Assembly (NCBI GenBank): GCA_036985955.1
Contig: BTQQ01000085.1
Span: forward strand, 1-7,300
DNA: 7,300 nucleotides
Direction of reading: 5' to 3'
DNA from: JAUZQZ01 sp036985955
Lineage (GTDB): Bacteria; Pseudomonadota; Zetaproteobacteria; Mariprofundales; Mariprofundaceae
Shown here: piece by piece, positions 5,621 to 7,300 of the stretch
How positions within the stretch are numbered: position 1 is the stretch's first letter
Layout of the letters: every line of letters starts with the position of its first letter
Made by a program: the position numbers and the translations under genes
Notes under the pieces: model-generated
The model's input: only the letters and a program-made list of their open reading frames with translations
Told to the model about the DNA's origin: nothing
Databases searched by the model: none

Positions 5621-7129
5621 CTATAAAAAACGGTGATAGGCAGGGTTGGCTGATTCATCCACATACGCATAACCCAGGTCATCAAGAAACGTTCTTAATT
5701 CGCCACGCTCCTGCGCCGGCACTTCGAGTCCGGCCAGCACACGTCCGAAGGCGGCACCATGGTTGCGGTAATGAAATAAGGAAATATTCCAGCGTCCGGC
5801 CGACTGGATCAGGAACTTAAGCAGGGCACCGGGGCGTTCGGGAAACTCGAAACGGTAGAGCACCTCGTCATGCACCAGTTCACTGCGGCCGCCGACCAGA
5901 TGCCGGATGTGGAGTTTCGCCAGTTCGTTGTCCATCAGGTTGATCACGGGATAATTTCCGCTTTCCAGCGCTGTCTGAATGGCTTCCACATCCTCCTGTC
6001 CACCGATACCGATGCCAACAAAGATATGGGCCTCGGCGCGGCTGGACAGGCGATAATTGAATTCGGTAATCACGCGGCCTTCCAGTATCTTGCAGAATTG
6101 AAGAAATGAGCCAAGCTTTTCGGGAATAGTAACGGCAAACAGCGCCTCGCGCTTTTCACCCATTTCCGTACGTTCGGCCACATGACGCATGCGGTCGAAG
6201 TTCATATTGGCGCCGCTGTTGATGCAGGCCAGAACATGACCATGCACGCCTTCTCGCTGTACATACTTTTTCATACCGGCCACGGCCAATGCACCCGCTG
6301 GCTCGACAATGGTGCGGTTGTCGTCAAAGATATCCTTGATGGCGGCACATATTTCATCCGTATCCACCAGAATAATTTCATCCACGAAACGCCGGGTGAG
6401 GTCAAAGGTATGCTTGCCCACCTGTTTGACAGCCACGCCGTCGGCAAAGATACCGACCTGGTCCAGCTGCACCCGCTTACCTGCCTGTATGGAATGATAC
6501 ATGGCCGCCGAATCCACCGGTTCCACGCCAATCACACGGGTGTTTGGCGAATATTGTTTTAGATACACAGCCATGCCGGAAATAAGGCCGCCGCCGCCGA
6601 TGGGGACAAACACTGCATTCAAGTCTTTTGGTGCCTGTCGAAGCATTTCCTCGGCAATGGTGCCCTGACCGGCGATTACCAGCGGGTCGTCGTAGGGATG
6701 CACGAAATGCATACCTGATTCGTCCCTTAGCCGGTAGGCGTGTTCGCAGGCATCTGAATAGGAGTCGCCATAGAGGACCACGCTGCCACCCAGTGATTCG
6801 ACTGCTTTGACCTTAATGTCCGGCGTCGTATCCGGCATGACGATGGTGGCTTTGCACCCGCGCCGTTTGGCACTCATCGCAACACCCTGCGCATGATTGC
6901 CAGCCGAGGCGCAGATGACGCCTTTGGCGCATTCTTCTTCGCTCATTTGTGCGATTTTGTTATAGGCTCCACGCAACTTGAAGGAGAAAACCGGTTGTAA
7001 ATCCTCGCGTTTGAACAATACTTCATTATGCAGCCGGGCCGATAACCTGGGTGCCAGTTCCAACGGCGTTTCACGGGCAATGTCATAGACCCGTGCGTGT
7101 TCGATGGCATCAAGGTATAAATGCGGCAT
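5621..7129 (-). CDS. ilvA: Threonine ammonia-lyase (threonine deaminase), biosynthetic, two ACT-like domains
   Basis: PLP enzyme that converts L-threonine to 2-oxobutanoate and ammonia, the first committed step to isoleucine. It is 502 aa, close to E. coli IlvA (514). The catalytic part (about 1-320) has KREDLQPVFSFKLRGAY (40-56) with the PLP lysine K51, SAGNHAQG (75-82), IAGQGT (152-157) and the phosphate-binding loop GGGGLISG (178-185). EPAGALAVAGMKKY is at 276-289. The C-terminal part holds two ACT-like repeats, about 329-400 (FAVTIPEKLGSFLQFC) and 424-495 (YRFEFPERPGALLKFL), as in the isoleucine-inhibited, valine-activated biosynthetic enzyme rather than the short catabolic one. The start at 7129 aligns with family N-termini but has no Shine-Dalgarno. 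An extended -10 promoter lies directly upstream. It converges on the cinA-like gene with only 3 bp between the stops. Confidence 0.96.
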   Translation of the reverse strand: MPHLYLDAIEHARVYDIARETPLELAPRLSARLHNEVLFKREDLQPVFSFKLRGAYNKIAQMSEEECAKGVICASAGNHAQGVAMSAKRRGCKATIVMPDTTPDIKVKAVESLGGSVVLYGDSYSDACEHAYRLRDESGMHFVHPYDDPLVIAGQGTIAEEMLRQAPKDLNAVFVPIGGGGLISGMAVYLKQYSPNTRVIGVEPVDSAAMYHSIQAGKRVQLDQVGIFADGVAVKQVGKHTFDLTRRFVDEIILVDTDEICAAIKDIFDDNRTIVEPAGALAVAGMKKYVQREGVHGHVLACINSGANMNFDRMRHVAERTEMGEKREALFAVTIPEKLGSFLQFCKILEGRVITEFNYRLSSRAEAHIFVGIGIGGQEDVEAIQTALESGNYPVINLMDNELAKLHIRHLVGGRSELVHDEVLYRFEFPERPGALLKFLIQSAGRWNISLFHYRNHGAAFGRVLAGLEVPAQERGELRTFLDDLGYAYVDESANPAYHRFL

Positions 7130-7134
7130 GCGAG

Positions 7135-7143
7135 CTTATATCA
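7135..7143 (-). promoter_or_regulatory. Possible extended -10 promoter for ilvA
   Basis: On the minus strand TGATATAAG (7143-7135) matches the extended -10 form TGnTATAAT with one mismatch. The -35 region 17 nt upstream (TTTTAT) is poor, which extended -10 promoters tolerate. Only 5 nt lie between the box and the ATG at 7129, so the mRNA would be leaderless or nearly so. No leader peptide or attenuator for branched-chain amino acids fits in this space. Confidence 0.4.
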
Positions 7144-7170
7144 TGCCAGCGTCGGCCATAAAAGGATGGG

Positions 7171-7300
7171 TTGCGTATCGTGCTTGATATTGAAGACCGG
7201 GGACTGCTATATGGAGAAGGTTGTTTCGAAACCTTTCGCATCATTAACGGGGCGATCTTCGACTGGGCAGGGCACGAAGCGCGCCTGCGTCTGGGGCTTG
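7171..7300 (+). CDS. pabC: Aminotransferase class IV, probably 4-amino-4-deoxychorismate lyase PabC, N-terminal part (runs off the edge)
   Basis: The first 43 codons show the fold-type IV PLP N-terminus DRGLLYGEGCFETFR followed by IINGAIFDWAGHEARLRLGL. This corresponds to the DRATQFGDGCFTTARV...HIQRL pattern of E. coli PabC. PabC makes 4-aminobenzoate for folate from aminodeoxychorismate. The branched-chain and D-amino-acid aminotransferases share this motif, so the exact member is uncertain without the rest of the protein. The start is unclear: TTG at 7171 has AAAGG at 7161-7165 just upstream, while GTG at 7180 is an in-frame alternative. The ATG at 7166 is in another frame. The gene is divergent from ilvA. 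Confidence 0.75.
   Translation, partial: MRIVLDIEDRGLLYGEGCFETFRIINGAIFDWAGHEARLRLGL

Overview
The window is an ordinary chromosomal housekeeping segment of a bacterium, most likely a proteobacterium. The reasons are the gene set ribE-ribBA-ribH-nusB-thiL-pgpA, the fused RibBA, the long two-ACT-domain IlvA, and protein motifs that read close to the E. coli proteins. Base composition looks mid-50s percent G+C by eye. I cannot name the genus.

Layout. Positions 1-251 (minus) hold the N-terminus of RecQ helicase. A 64-bp divergent spacer (252-315) follows, carrying two back-to-back sigma70-like promoters. A plus-strand run then spans 316-5617: ribE, ribBA, ribH, a 162-bp palindromic insertion, nusB, thiL, pgpA and a cinA/pncC-like gene. 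The coding genes are almost contiguous, with ATGA overlaps or gaps of 1-18 bp, and look like one operon. ilvA (5621-7129, minus) converges on the cinA-like gene with a 3-bp gap. A partial pabC-like aminotransferase class IV gene (from about 7171, plus) diverges from ilvA.

How the genes work together. RibBA makes both riboflavin precursors (DHBP from ribulose 5-phosphate, and the pyrimidine from GTP). RibH condenses DHBP with the pyrimidine to give lumazine, and RibE dismutates lumazine to riboflavin. ribD is not in the window. ThiL makes thiamine diphosphate, NusB serves rRNA antitermination, and PgpA makes phosphatidylglycerol. The cinA-like protein has a PncC/CinA amidase domain behind an N-terminal half I do not recognise.

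The most interesting feature is the ribH-nusB junction. A roughly 160-bp imperfect palindrome (about 2614-2775) is flanked by TA on both sides and fills the only real gap in the operon. Removing it with one TA restores a ribH ending in ...LLRGL whose TAA stop overlaps the nusB ATG, as expected for a tight operon. It therefore looks like a MITE-type insertion with TA target duplication. It rewrote the C-terminus of RibH, created a 51-codon in-phase small ORF coupled to both neighbours, and placed a complement to the nusB Shine-Dalgarno just upstream of that gene.
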